Shown: piece by piece, positions 43,331 through 53,889 of the stretch
Position numbering within the stretch: position 1 is the first letter of the stretch
Layout: every line of letters begins with the position of its first letter
From: Guadua angustifolia
Taxonomy: Eukaryota > Streptophyta > Magnoliopsida > Poales > Poaceae
Direction of reading: 5' to 3'
Length of the DNA stretch: 64,000 nt
Assembly: GCA_036346375.1 (NCBI GenBank)
Contig: JAYEVE010000815.1
Coordinates: forward strand, 1 to 64,000
Translations under genes and position numbers: made by a program
The notes under the pieces: model-generated
Told to the model about the DNA's origin: nothing
What the model saw: only the letters and a program-made list of their open reading frames with translations
Database searches by the model: none

Positions 43331-44630
43331 CCGACAGCAAGAATTGTGCAAGCCAGAGGAAAAGCAAGGCAAGGCGGAGGTTTTAGTCATCAACCCCGAC
43401 TGGAGAACTCCGTTTTTGAATTATCTGTTAAAAGATGAGCTCCCCGAGGATTGCGTGCAAGCAGAGCACGTCATGCGCCGAAGCAAAAGTTACGTGGTGG
43501 TTGGCAAGGAACTCTTTCGGAAAAGTGCCTCCGGAGTCATAAGACTCTGCACATCAGAGCAAGAAGGGAGGAATCTTCTTAAAGAAATCCACTCATAAAT
43601 TTGTGGACATCATGCAGCGTCAAGCACCCTGGTAGGCAAGGCTTATCGTCAAGGCTTCTTCTGGCCCACTGCTGTATCAGATGCGGAAGACATCGTCCAC
43701 ACCTACGAAGGGTGTCAGTTCTTCGCTCGACAAATACACGTGCCAGCGCAGGAGTTGCAGACCATCCCGATCACCTGGCCATTCGCAGTCTGGGGGCTCG
43801 ACATGGTTGGACCCCTAAAGAAGGCTCAAGGTGGTTTTACTCATCTCTTCGTCGCCATCGCTAAATTTACGAAGTGGATCGAGGCCAAGCTAGTTGCCAC
43901 AATCACAGCGGTGAAAGCTAGGGAATTCTTTCAGGAGATTATGGTCAAATTTGGCATACCAAACAGGATTATAACTGATAATGGCACTCAATTTAGAGGC
44001 GAAGAATTTCAGGATTGGTGCAACGAGCTTGGCATCAAAGTATGCTTTGCTTTCGTAGCTCATCCCCGGAGCAATGGGCAGGTTGAGCGGGCCAATGGCA
44101 TGGTGTTGCAAGGGCTAAAAGTAAGGATCTTCGATCGTCTCAAGCCATATGATACGCGATGGGTAAAAGAATTGCCTTCGATTTTCTGGGGACTGAGAAC
44201 TATCCCCATCAGGGCAACCGGGCAGTTACCTTTTTTCCTGGTCTAGGGCTCAGAAGCGGTCTTGCTGATCGAATTGGCATTCGGATCCCCGCGGGTTCGG
44301 AGTTACAAGGAAGTCGAGTCAGAGAAAAACCGGATGGAAGATCTCGATCGATTGGAGGAAGCCAGGGACATCGCAGCAATCCAGTCGGCCAGATATCTCC
44401 AGGGTCTACGTCGCTATCACGATCGAAATGTTCAAAGCCACGCTTTCTCCAAAGGAGATCTGGTCCCAAGAAGGAATCAGAAAAGTGAGCATAAGCTCTT
44501 GCCAAGCTGGGAAGGCCTCTACATCGTCCATGAGGTGAAGCGCCCGGGGGCTTACAGACTCAAGCGCGAAGACGGCGTGGTTATCGCCAACACATGGAAC
44601 ATAGAGAAGCTACGTCGCTTTTACTCTTGA
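43331..44630 (+). pseudogene. element E integrase
   Basis: Zinc-binding part ICGHHAAS...CQFFARQ after a TAA at about 43,597. Core: IPITWPFAVWGLDMVGPLKK, FTKWIEAKLVATITAVKARE, IPNRIITDNGTQFRGEEF (D-x-D) and PRSNGQVERANGMVLQGLK (the E of D,D-35-E). A TAG replaces a codon near 44,244. The C-terminal part is LLPSWEGLYIVHEVKRPGAY, ending NIEKLRRFYS with TGA at 44,628-44,630. Apart from the listed stops it is well preserved. Confidence 0.9.
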
Positions 44631-45033
44631 ATTTTGTACGTTAATCATGATTATTATGAACAAAGTTTTCCTTGACTTGCTACTCAATTGATACTCAATT
44701 AAGCAGTAAGTCGGGGGCTACACCTAATAGTATTGCACATGCACAACCCGTCCGATGAGTCGTCTTTTACTTCTCCTTCCTAAACGATTGTGATCGAGCC
44801 CGAGTGCGCCAACTTCAAGTAGCAAAACTCTGACCCCATGAACGGCAAACTCTATTCACTCAAAACGCGTGCCTGAGAGAAAGAGCCATGAGCCAATTCC
44901 CGACACCTGGGGGTTACACTAGTCGGGCAAAGCACTTAAGCGAAAGAGGATAAAACCACTCGGGCAAACTCAAAGATCAAAAGGGAAGAAAGAGTAAACG
45001 ACATTAAAATCTCATAAAACCAAACATTAGGTC
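44631..45033 (+). other. element E 3' untranslated tail
   Basis: Contains a polypurine-like tract near 44,705-44,720. The rest is noncoding with the word 'ctcgggcaaa' twice. It is cut by the inverted LTR relic H at 45,034. Confidence 0.5.
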
Positions 45034-45167
45034 TGTCGACGATTCGGGAACCGGTCCCCCGTCGAGCTTACTTATTGAATGAGGGATCAACCAGGGCCCC
45101 TTTTCCACGAAGGGTATAGCGTCCGAGGGCCTGCCGAGCTAAGGGGATGGTCGGAGGATTGCTAATG

Positions 45168-45172
45168 GGATG
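45168..45172. repeat. target-site duplication of element F, left
   Basis: GGATG, repeated at 63,164-63,168. Confidence 0.9.
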
Positions 45173-46279
45173 TGTCAGTGTTTCCTGAAACCGGCAAGTA
45201 AATTTGTAAGTCTAGGGGCCGCGCGTTCCCTCTCCTTGAATGGTTGACTCAGAGAGCCCGAGATGTATACTGGTTCGGGCCGAACGTCCCTACTTCCAGT
45301 TCGTGTGGTGGTTATGTATTGCTCGGGTGCAGTGGACTACACAGCGTTACAAGCGAGGGCAAAAGGGCTGGCCTGATGCGTCTTGTCCGAGTGAAAGGAG
45401 CAAGCGAGATGTGCTTTGGGAGCCGTATGCTTGTAAGCGCTCCGATCCCCCTCCCTGAGGGTCCTGCCTCCCTTTATATAGGTGGAGGGAGTAGGTTACA
45501 CGGGAGTTTGGAAGAGAAAAGTAGGGGTGAGCTACGCCCGGGAGTCCCGGTCTTCGGTCCTGGTGATTGTCAGGCTCCTGTGTATCCCACGCCTGGGTTG
45601 GTAGACACAGCGAGCGACGTTCCGTCGGAAAGGAGCGCACCTGCTCTCTGCGCGCTTGCCAGATGCTAACGTCGTTATGCTGTGCTCTGGCGTCGCCTCG
45701 GGAGGGAGCGCATCTCCTCGCTGTGCATGACAGGGTGAAGGGACTGGCGCTTGACTTTGGCGGCCCCCCTGGCCACCTTGGGAAGGAGTCGCCAGCCCCA
45801 GCATGGCCGTTGTGTCCAGGGGGCAGATGACCAGCTCGAGGTCGACCAACGACGTGACAGAGGTCGCTGAGTCTGAGTTTCGTTAGGGCCCGACACGAGG
45901 TCAAGTCGATCTTTGGGCACCGACCCGAGGCCAGTCGGGCCCTCTGGTCTTGCGCCTCGACCTGCGGCCGGTCGAGACCTCGGGCGCCTGGACCCCTCTG
46001 ACAAGTCGGAGCGCCCCTGGTGGGCCTGATCGAGGCCGAGGATCCTTCGTGGCCCAACGAGGCCTTCGGCCAGAGCCGGGCCTAAGACGGCCCATTTGGC
46101 GTTCTGGCCAATATTCAGTGATAATCCCATCTGTGAGGGGCGGAGACTTTGGTAATACCCCCTCCAGTACTCTGCATCGCTGCCAATCTCGCCGCCATGT
46201 CCAAACGACTGAGAGAGAAACGATCTTGAAATAGATGTATACCTTGTTACGGGGTACCCCTTGGTATGAGTATTCGTCA
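45173..46279 (-). repeat. element F 3' LTR
   Basis: Runs on + from TGTCAGTGTTTC to GTATTCGTCA. On -, TATATAAAGG at 45,471-45,480 is the likely core promoter; the same box is at 62,391-62,400 in the other LTR. Long stretches are identical between the LTRs and others are strongly altered. Confidence 0.9.
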
Positions 46280-46424
46280 GTAGCCCCCGGGGCCGTCCCG
46301 GAACGCATGCGTTTCTGGACGGGCCTATTACCTTCGACGGGGCAGTCTCTTTGCAAACATGACGACGTTTCGGCTTCTCGCGCCCCCATTTATTGGAGAC
46401 CGCTCGGCTTCCGTGCCTTGAGCA

Positions 46425-46432
46425 TATATAAG
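46425..46432 (+). promoter_or_regulatory. TATA box, candidate antisense promoter in element F
   Basis: TATATAAG on +, about 88 bases before the ATG of the small ORF at 46,520, inside the element but outside the LTR. The orientation is opposite to F's own transcription. Confidence 0.5.
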
Positions 46433-46519
46433 AGTGGTACGGTCGCAGGCATTCGGGGCAATCGCTTGCCGCACAAATTTCCCACTGCGCCGTGACATTT
46501 AGCTTCCTTCAAATCTTTG

Positions 46520-46804
46520 ATGGCTGGGCTGGTATTCAGCTTTGGAGACAAAGGAGCACCGGCGCCTATGGACGAGGAGGTCTTCTTAGCGGAGCTTTGG
46601 GTTGACTCCGAGCTCGCCATGGCCGAATGGGCCGAGGAAGACACCGCCGCTCGCGCCGCCACCGCCGTCGACGCGCTGATCGACGTCGTCCCGAAGCTCA
46701 TCAAGGTGAGGGACGCCCTTATCGAAGCGGTTAGGCGCGCGGCGCTTAGATTCATACGTCACCTTGACGTCTCTGATGTTGTATGTCATTTCTTAATTGC
46801 TTAA
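46520..46804 (+). CDS. small antisense ORF in element F, unrecognised
   Basis: 94 codons from ATG 46,520: it begins MAGLVFSFGDKGAPAPMDEE, is acidic and alanine-rich, and continues AELWVDSELAMAEWAEED and VPKLIKVRDALIEAVRRA, which favour helices. It is the first ATG after a TATA box. The family is not recognised. It might be a first exon: GTTGTATGTC follows DVSD near the end, but no joined exon was identified. The region is high in GC, so chance opening is possible. Confidence 0.35.
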   Translation: MAGLVFSFGDKGAPAPMDEEVFLAELWVDSELAMAEWAEEDTAARAATAVDALIDVVPKLIKVRDALIEAVRRAALRFIRHLDVSDVVCHFLIA

Positions 46805-46999
46805 ATGGGAACAATTTATATCGTGTGTAATATAAACTGCCCTTTCGGAATCCTTGTCCCTGCGATCTTTCGGACCTCAGCCACAGCATCGTGTAAGGAA
46901 GCAACGAGCTCTCTGGGGTGGCCGCCTTGGTCGGCCGAGCCCGACCGACTTGGTTGACCGGTCTCAAGCTGAGTGCGACGAGCGCATTCGTGGTAGCTT

Positions 47000-47230
47000 A
47001 AAGTAAGTCGGAGAGCTGGTCGGGGGGTTACTTTGGTCGGCAAAAGTCCGACTAGGAGTGTACGGGCGGACTCAGTTGGGCCCGAGCCCCTGAGTGGATC
47101 GGAAGGCTGCCTAGGTTGGCAGGACCCGACCGACTTGGTCGGCCGGTTTCGACCGGGTGCGCGCGAGCGCACCCGGTGGGTGTAGCCCCCGAGCAGGTCG
47201 GAGAGCTGGTTGGGGGGTTACACTGGCTTG
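47000..47230. repeat. 188-bp direct repeat in element F
   Basis: GGTCGGAGAGCTGGTCGGGG near 47,008 recurs as GGTCGGAGAGCTGGTTGGGG near 47,196. Both are followed by GGTTAC and 'ggtcgg' or 'ggcttgccgag' words. Noncoding. Confidence 0.6.
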
Positions 47231-47279
47231 CCGAGCCCGACCGACTTGGTCGGGGGGACTTGGCTTGGTGCCAACTTTG

Positions 47280-47835
47280 GTCGGCGCGGACGCCCCGATG
47301 CCTTGGGCAGGGTTCTGGTATCCGAGTGCTTATTTTATGTCGTAGCTAGACGTGACCTTAGTAGGTGCGGACGTCCAGATGCCTCAGCGAGGTTCTGGTG
47401 TCCGAGTGCTCGTTTTACGTTGTAGCTAGACGCGGCCTTAGTAGGCGTAGACGTCCAGATGTCTCAGCGAGGTTCTGAGTCCGGGTGCTCGTTTTACGTC
47501 GTAGCTAGACGCGGCCTTAGTAGGCACGGATGTCCAGATGCCTTACGCAACGTTCTGGTGTCCGAGTGCTCATTTTACGTCGTAGCTAGATGCGGCCTTA
47601 GTAGGCGCGGACGTCCAGATGTCTCAGCGAGGTTCTGAGTCCGGGTGCTCGTTTTACGTCGTAGCTAGATGCTGCCTTAGTAGGCACGGACGTCCAGATG
47701 CCTCAGCGAGGTTCTGAGTCCGGGTGCTCATTTTACGTCGTAGCTAGACGCGGCCTTAGTAGGAGCGGATGTCCAGATGCCTCAGCGAGTTCTGAGTCCG
47801 GGTGCTCGTTTTACGTCATAGCTAGACGCGTTCGC
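47280..47835. repeat. about 80-bp tandem repeat array in element F
   Basis: CGTAGCTAGA or a close variant starts at 47,341, 47,421, 47,500, 47,581, 47,660, 47,739 and 47,817 (spacing 78-81). The unit continues 'cgcggccttagtaggcgcgg', 'acgtccagatgcctcagcga' and 'ggttctgagtccgggtgctc'. Changes include a/g at the third unit position and short indels. Confidence 0.95.
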
Positions 47836-48189
47836 AAGGCTGGTTTTACACCGGAGCTAGGCGGAGGGCGTCCATCCCGAGTCCTCGTTAGGCGAGGCTA
47901 TCTGGCGAAGAGTGGCCATGCATCTGCCCGTCGAACGCCTGGCCCGCGGTGTGGGACCTGGAGGGGGTGAGCAAACGCTGTGTTTACCATGCGTTGGTTT
48001 GAACACCGTGCTCGTGGAGCTACTAACGGGTTATCCGAGTGGGCCCTGGAGATCCCTCCCAAGGGGGACCTTTCCGAGCGGACGATCCTCGCCGGGTGTC
48101 AGAGCCACTGGGGCGTAACCATGAGAAACCTTTCTTTACTCGATCCCGTATCGGACCCCAGGCCGTCCGCTGACCCGGGGCGTAGCACT

Positions 48190-50140
48190 TTTGTGGTTGT
48201 AGATGCTACTGGACTCAACCAACTCAAAGGCACAAAGCTAGAACACAATTTGAAGAAACAAACCCAAATTCGGCCAGAACTTTGCAGTAAGGTTGTGGCT
48301 GCAATTAAGATATGAAAATGACCGAATCAAGCTTGCTCACAATAACAAAATGATGGTACAGTTCTAAGCTTTAAAACAAGTATTCAAACACACAATTTGG
48401 AGCTCATATGTAGAAGTTATGGCCAAAACACTAAGGTGCACAGATTTAACAAAATTCAGCCGATCTGACCAAATCCGAATTCGAGTCAAATTCGGTTTGA
48501 AGGAATCCGAATCACAAAGGACACTCAAAAATGTTTTTGTAGAGGACTCTTCAAGGATTCAGGAAAGTATAAAAACTTCTCAATCGGAGTTCGGATGTGA
48601 GAGTTATGATCAAAATACTGAACCGACCTGGATTGCAATTGCAACTTACTTCCCGAATTTGATGTTAAGATTAAACAACCTTTTAGATGGAATTAGATTT
48701 CATGCCCAACTAGGTTTTTGTGGAACATGTCTCAAGGTTTTAGGAAAGTGCAAAAACACTAGAATCCGAGCTCGTATGCAAAAGTTATGAACAAAACAAA
48801 GAACTGGACAGATTGGAAAAAAAAGCTACGCGAAGGAAAAACGATCAGCAACTAAAACAAGGACTCTAATGGATCTAAACCTAACAAAACTCACTAAAAT
48901 ACCAGATTGAATCTAAAGGTTGAATTTTTGTGGAGGATTTTCAATTTTGGACAGAAAACAAAAACTAATCTTGGGTATTGAAACTCTCACCGAGCAACTT
49001 GGCGCTCTGATATCACTTGATAGCACTATGGTGTCCCGATCTTTCGATGAGAGTGATAACTTCGATTTGGTGGAATTGACTTTGACGATCCGACTACAAC
49101 GCATTGACGACGATCGCGCTTAGCAATCGCTAAACCAACTCGAGAGGGTTATTGATCTTGCCGCTGGCACGATCAACCTGAACACGAGGTTCAATTCCTG
49201 CATGCAACGAAGAACAAGCAAGAACAAAGGTAAAGGCAATCTGAAATTGCAAATAAAGATGAAGGATTGATAAAGTGGGGTTCTGAAACAAGGAGCTTCT
49301 TAGGCGGCTGTTGAGCACGTCTGGAAGACTCAAAATAGTAGCAATGGCTAAACTATCAAATAAACAAAACCCAAGTCCTAGATGAGGGTTTGGGTGGTTA
49401 TTTATACTAGAGGAGCGGGAGGGGGTCGTCCATAGCATTGGAGTTCTAATACAACTCAAATCCAAAGCACCAAGTCTACTTGGACTAGAGTTTGACTCAG
49501 ACTGGAAAAGCAATGTGTGGTTTTTGGCAGTTTGCGGATGCATCTGAAGGAGTTTTGAGGTGAGGCTGGATCCTTTGGAAAGTAGACTCTGAGATCTTTC
49601 AAACGTGTACTCATAGACCTCCAGAAGCCTCCGGAATCAAAAGTTATGGCATTTTAAAGTCAGTGCTGTTGGGGAGGCCGAATTGGACTCGAACTCGGAC
49701 TGAAAATGCAATATGTGGTATTTGGCAGTTTTCGGACGCATCTGAAGGAGTTTTGAGGTGAGGCTAGATCCTTTGGAAAGTAGACTCCGAGATCTTTTAA
49801 ATGTGTACTCATGGGCCTCCAGAAACCTCGGGAATTGAAAGTTATGATATTTTGAAATCAGCACTGTTGGAGAGGCCGAACAGGACTCGAACTTGAGCTT
49901 CTCTTTCCAATCCGACTTGAACTTAATCTTTGGCCCAACTTTGGTCCATGAGGGTCCTTCTCCATGGTTCCTAGGTACAATCAAATCACCACAAGTATTA
50001 AATAGCATCCCATTCATGTTATCACTAATGGGCAGGCTCAGGAACGCATTCACCTGATGATTAAACCGTCAGTGCTTGAGCTCGAGTAACCGGTCCTTGT
50101 ATAATAGCAGCGGGTTCAAATTGATGTGTAGATGTGGTTG
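48190..50140 (-). mobile_element. AT-rich retroelement relic (G) inside element F
   Basis: Composition changes abruptly from GC-rich F sequence to AT-rich sequence and back near 50,100. Near 49,010-49,022, GCTCTGATATCA on + is a reverse iMet-type primer site with one change. Phrases such as 'gagttatgatcaaaat' and 'agaagttatggccaaaac' recur through it. TGTGGTTGTA occurs at 48,192 and 50,133, possibly a flanking duplication but not proof. No proteins can be read. Confidence 0.5.
49500..49880. repeat. 198-bp tandem duplication inside relic G
   Basis: CGGATGCATCTGAAGGAGTT at 49,535 recurs as CGGACGCATCTGAAGGAGTT at 49,733. Shared sequence includes GGATCCTTTGGAAAGTAGAC, 'gtgtactcat(a/g)g(a/g)cctccag' and 'gttatg(g/a)(c/t)att'. 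Two copies only. Confidence 0.85.
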
Positions 50141-50869
50141 TATCCATGGGCGTGATGTCCTCATCGAGTGTGAAGTATGGTCTCGGACACGAAGTTAAAG
50201 CGTATTGGGTCGTCCACCAGACCCAGCCGAGAACCAGGGGTTCGCTTTGTCCTCGCCCCTGCTCAATTCTCTGGGTTTGGGCGGCGAATCCACTTGGTAG
50301 ATCAGGCCTTTGGAAACATGGCGCTTTGCCACCTCGAGGCGCGTGGCCGGTGGGCTTTCATACTGTTTGGTCGGTCGGACCCAGACTGGCGGCGGAGATC
50401 GAGAGGTTGCGAGGCGTGTCACGGAGGCGGCGTCTGGCGCCTCTGCCATTTTTTAATGCGTGTGGAGGCAATTAAATGCGAAAGGAAATGATTGGGAACC
50501 GATGCGTCTCACCAGCGGTCGGCCGTGGCGCTCAGACGGGACGTGCGACGTCTCAACCGAGATGGTGCTCCTTTGGCTAAGCGTCACTTCGGTTGTGCGC
50601 TGATGGCCTCTAATCTGGCGTGGGGGTGCTCGGGCGAGTTCTTCGCATTTGCTTTCCCTGTCTCCTCGTCTTCTTGCACGAGAAAAGAGCCAAGAGCGAG
50701 AGAGTTCTTCACCTTTCCTTCTCCCACCCTTTCGCGGTTTCCACCTCGAGATGTCGTGGCACTGAGTGCTCCGCCTTGATCCAAGCCGCGCAAAACTTGG
50801 AGAAGAAGGTTCCTCGCGAGGCGTCTCGCGGTGGAGGGTGCTTAAGCGGATCGCCGTCCCTTAAGCGGC

Positions 50870-53590
50870 CATAACGAGATCATTGTGCTCGCCTCGTTCT
50901 CTGGCGCTGGTTGAACTCCCGCTCCACCCGTTCGTCCGCGGGCTGTTGCATTACTACAAAGTAGAGTGCACCAGCTAAACCCTAATGGGGTGCTCCACAT
51001 CGCGACCTTCATCACGCTGTGCGAAGCGTTCTTGGGGATCGAACCCCACTGGGCGCTCTGGAGGCACTTCTTCCATGCCCGGCTGAGGAAGGATCAGCCG
51101 GCGGATACTCCGGTGCTCATGGGTGGCGTAGCCCTCCAATTGCGCCCCGGCCGTGCAGCGGACTACATCGACTTGAAGCTGCCGTCATCGAATCGGGGGT
51201 GGCACCCCGAATGGTTCTACGTCCGAAAACGGGAGGCAACGCCCGGCTTTACCGGCCAAGCGCCCAGGCGAGGTCCGAGTGGGCTGGGGCCCCGAGCAAA
51301 TGGGAGAAGAACAAGGTAGAGATAATCACCAAAGCGGATCAAGGCCCGAAGCGGAGGGCTTGACCGTGGACGTCGTCGTCTTGGCGCATTCATGAAGATG
51401 CGCTGCGTTCAACCCCTCATGGAAGGGCGCCCCATGTTCGAAGACGGGGCATCGATCCCATGAGGATGGTGGAGGCGAGCTCGCCCATGGGCGGGTCGAG
51501 GCTAGGGTGGCCGTGTTGGTCGAGAGCGCCACTGCGTGGCGAGAGGCCACCTCGAGCCTTTCTCAGCGGAAAATCCCCCGGACTTGGTAAGCCGAGCGAT
51601 TCTCCTTTCTTTTTCCTTCCTTTTCCTTCCTCCTCAGCCCTTAGCACATTGTCGACCGACGCCTTTGTGTTGTTCGGGGTTGGCTGGGATGGTCTCTGAG
51701 CATTGCTTGGGGAGAAGGAAGGCGAGGGCTAAGGCCATAAGGCCTCTGCCTACACGAGTCCGCCCTGAAGGAGGAGAAGAAGGAGGAGGAAGAAGAAGGG
51801 CGCCGCGGTGAGGAGGTCTCGAAATGGCCGTGCCGTACTGTCTGATCGATCCGAGTCTTCCTCGGCGACAACTTGGCGATGGCAATGGCGACCCATACAA
51901 CACGTTCGACTTTGAGCGGCTGGTGGCGTAACCGGATAAGTGCGGCACGGCCAGCTGCCGTCGTTGAGGCCAGTGGGCGTCCTAGGCGGACCGTCCTGAG
52001 AAACATAAGGCGACTTCGCCCGCAAAGACCCGATGAAAAAAGCGTCGCTGCCGCACCGTCGCTTCAGCGAGTTCATATTGGATGTGGCGGCCCGCGGTCG
52101 TATCGTATCTCTGACGGCGGCGATCGAGCATCAGCGCCGAAGTCGTGTCGTCGGTGAAGCCGGCGGACGTTGAGTCGCGTAAGCGGTGGGACTACTTAAG
52201 AGGAGAGGTCCGGAGGAGTTAGGCGAGGAGGTCCTAGCGCCCCTTGGCGGGTCGGGGCCTCGTCGGAGGGCAAAGAGACGAGGAAACTTCGCCGCCATCG
52301 CGGGAGACTATGCGGTAGCGCACGGTCTGAGTACTATCGTGAACCTGCCGATGTCGCCGAGGCCCAGCCGGGCGATCGGGCGTTAGAGGTGGTCATTGCG
52401 GGGCGCGAGTGGCGGCGCCGCGTGACCTCATAGCGCTTGACTGTCGAAGCGACCCGCAGAGATCGCCCGGGCGCCCTTACTGTCTTGACTTAGCCGAACG
52501 CGACCCGTCCGACAAGCCGTTATTCGTGTTGGACGACGCGGCGGAGTCTAGGGGGGCGTGCAGCGAGTCGAGGCCGAGGTAAGCCAGATCCGAGAGGGTT
52601 TGGCTCTCGCCCTCGCATCCGCTGACAAGGCGTTGAAGGCCATCTCCGAGGAGGCTCGCCCGATCGGCGCAGTAAGCCGAACCAAGCCCCATCCTCCATT
52701 CTCAATGAGTTTTATTGGTCGGCGAGCTAATAGGGTGCTTCGTGTCTCGCAGCAATTGCTGGACCGATCGGTGGAGAAGTCGGAGTTCCTCGGAACTGTC
52801 GGCCGGGAGGATGGCCAGAAAGGAGGAGCGACCGTCTGCGCTCAGGCGTATGGCCTTCGAGGAAGTCTTGGCCTTGTGACGGAAGGCGGAGGAGGGCCAG
52901 CCGGGCGCTGGAGTCGATTCTCAAAATGCGCTTTCGAGTGTCGAGATAACCAAGTCCTGAAGACGCAAGCATATCCGAGCTTGAGCCTCTTGGTGGAGGC
53001 CAATAAGCGCTAAGGATCTGCGTCGTCCGCCCTTGGAAGAAACGCATGTGATCGAGGTGACCCGCATTTCAGGGGCCGCGACCAAGCTCGGGAAGAGTTG
53101 GACTCGAGGAGAGATGCATGGCGACCAGGAGAGCAGGCTAAGGCGAGGAGGATCTTGCACTCACGATGGCCTCGCGGCCGTAAACAACCCAATCTGGTTC
53201 GGTTCTGCGATCGCGGCTCGCCGGCATACTTTGATATAGCCGATCTGCGAGTTGCGAAGAATCTCGGCGATCTTTGGTGGGGCGCGGAGACAAGCGGTGG
53301 AGGCGTGATCTGGCGCCACGTCACGAGAAGTTGCCTTGTCGATGAAGGGAGCTATCGGAGAAAGAGTTGTCAGAAGCGGTTGCGGCGGTGACCCTTCGGA
53401 AGGTCGGTCGGGAGGTCTGCGACCGGGTGCTCGGGACCGCCATGCAGGGTCCGAGCTCACTTGCCACCGATCTAGCCCGCGTGCCAAAGCACGTCAAGAG
53501 CTCGGTGAGTGAAGGGATCGTCCTCGGAGCTTCTTCGGCTCTCGTCAACGTCATCTCCTACTATGGATGTGTATCAACCTTGACCTTTGT
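50870..53590 (+). pseudogene. antisense gene of element F (PF04195-like)
   Basis: On +, opposite to F's gag-pol. The N-terminal domain reads VELPLHPFVRGLLHYYK, LNPNGVLHIATFITLCEAFL, EPHWALWRHFFHARL and YIDLKLPSSNRGWHPEWFYV, a good match to the 'putative gypsy type transposon' domain. A heptad-rich part (VEAEVSQIREGLALALASAD) follows near 52,565. An 81-base GT-AG intron (52,672-52,752) keeps phase 0. The C-terminal part reads TDLARVPKHVKSSVSEGIVL and GASSALVNVISYYG near 53,470-53,570. Frames change several times, so this copy is dead. The layout matches the element B antisense gene. Confidence 0.65.
52672..52752 (+). other. candidate spliceosomal intron in element F antisense gene
   Basis: GTAAGC donor at 52,672 and TCTCGCAG acceptor ending 52,752; length 81. 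The flanking coding reads EEARPIGA and QLLDRSVEKSEFLG in the same phase. Confidence 0.6.
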
Positions 53591-53889
53591 TAGTAAGCGG
53601 GATCGCTTGACCGGACCCGGAGGAGGAGGTCGGCGGGTTCGAGGGCGAAATCGACCCGCATGCCGAGTGATCGCCGGCGGATATCGCCCGGCGCCCTCCT
53701 TTGGCGATGAGGAAAAAATTAGATGTTTTGACTTTTGTGATGTAATAACCCGTCATGTAATGAGCGAAAGTCTGTTTTAGCATTTTAGCCAGTCGGGCCA
53801 TTCCGTAGGTCCGACTTTATCTTTCGCACTTCCCTGAGGTGATGAACATTTGACGACCATAGCTTTAGAAACCGCGAGGGTTGTGCAAG

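Larger units (their letters stand above)
38395..45033 (+). mobile_element. element E: Tat-lineage gypsy retrotransposon, 3' LTR missing
   Basis: LTR, primer site, gag, protease, RT, RNase H, second RNase H and integrase lie on +. After integrase come about 75 bases and a polypurine-like AGTCGGGGGCTACACC (about 44,708). Then 310 bases unlike the 5' LTR follow, ended by an inverted B-family LTR at 45,034. No 3' LTR is found anywhere to 64,000. Point stops are spread over all domains, mostly CAG/CAA or TGG to a stop. Confidence 0.8.

Noticed and set aside
47280..47835. CRISPR-like periodic repeats of about 80 bp
   Set aside because: Whole units are repeated with drift; there are no constant repeats with variable spacers and no associated genes.
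48192..50142. TGTGGTTGTA repeated at both edges of relic G as a 10-bp TSD
   Set aside because: The ends just inside do not form inverted repeats or LTR ends, so a chance 10-base match cannot be excluded.
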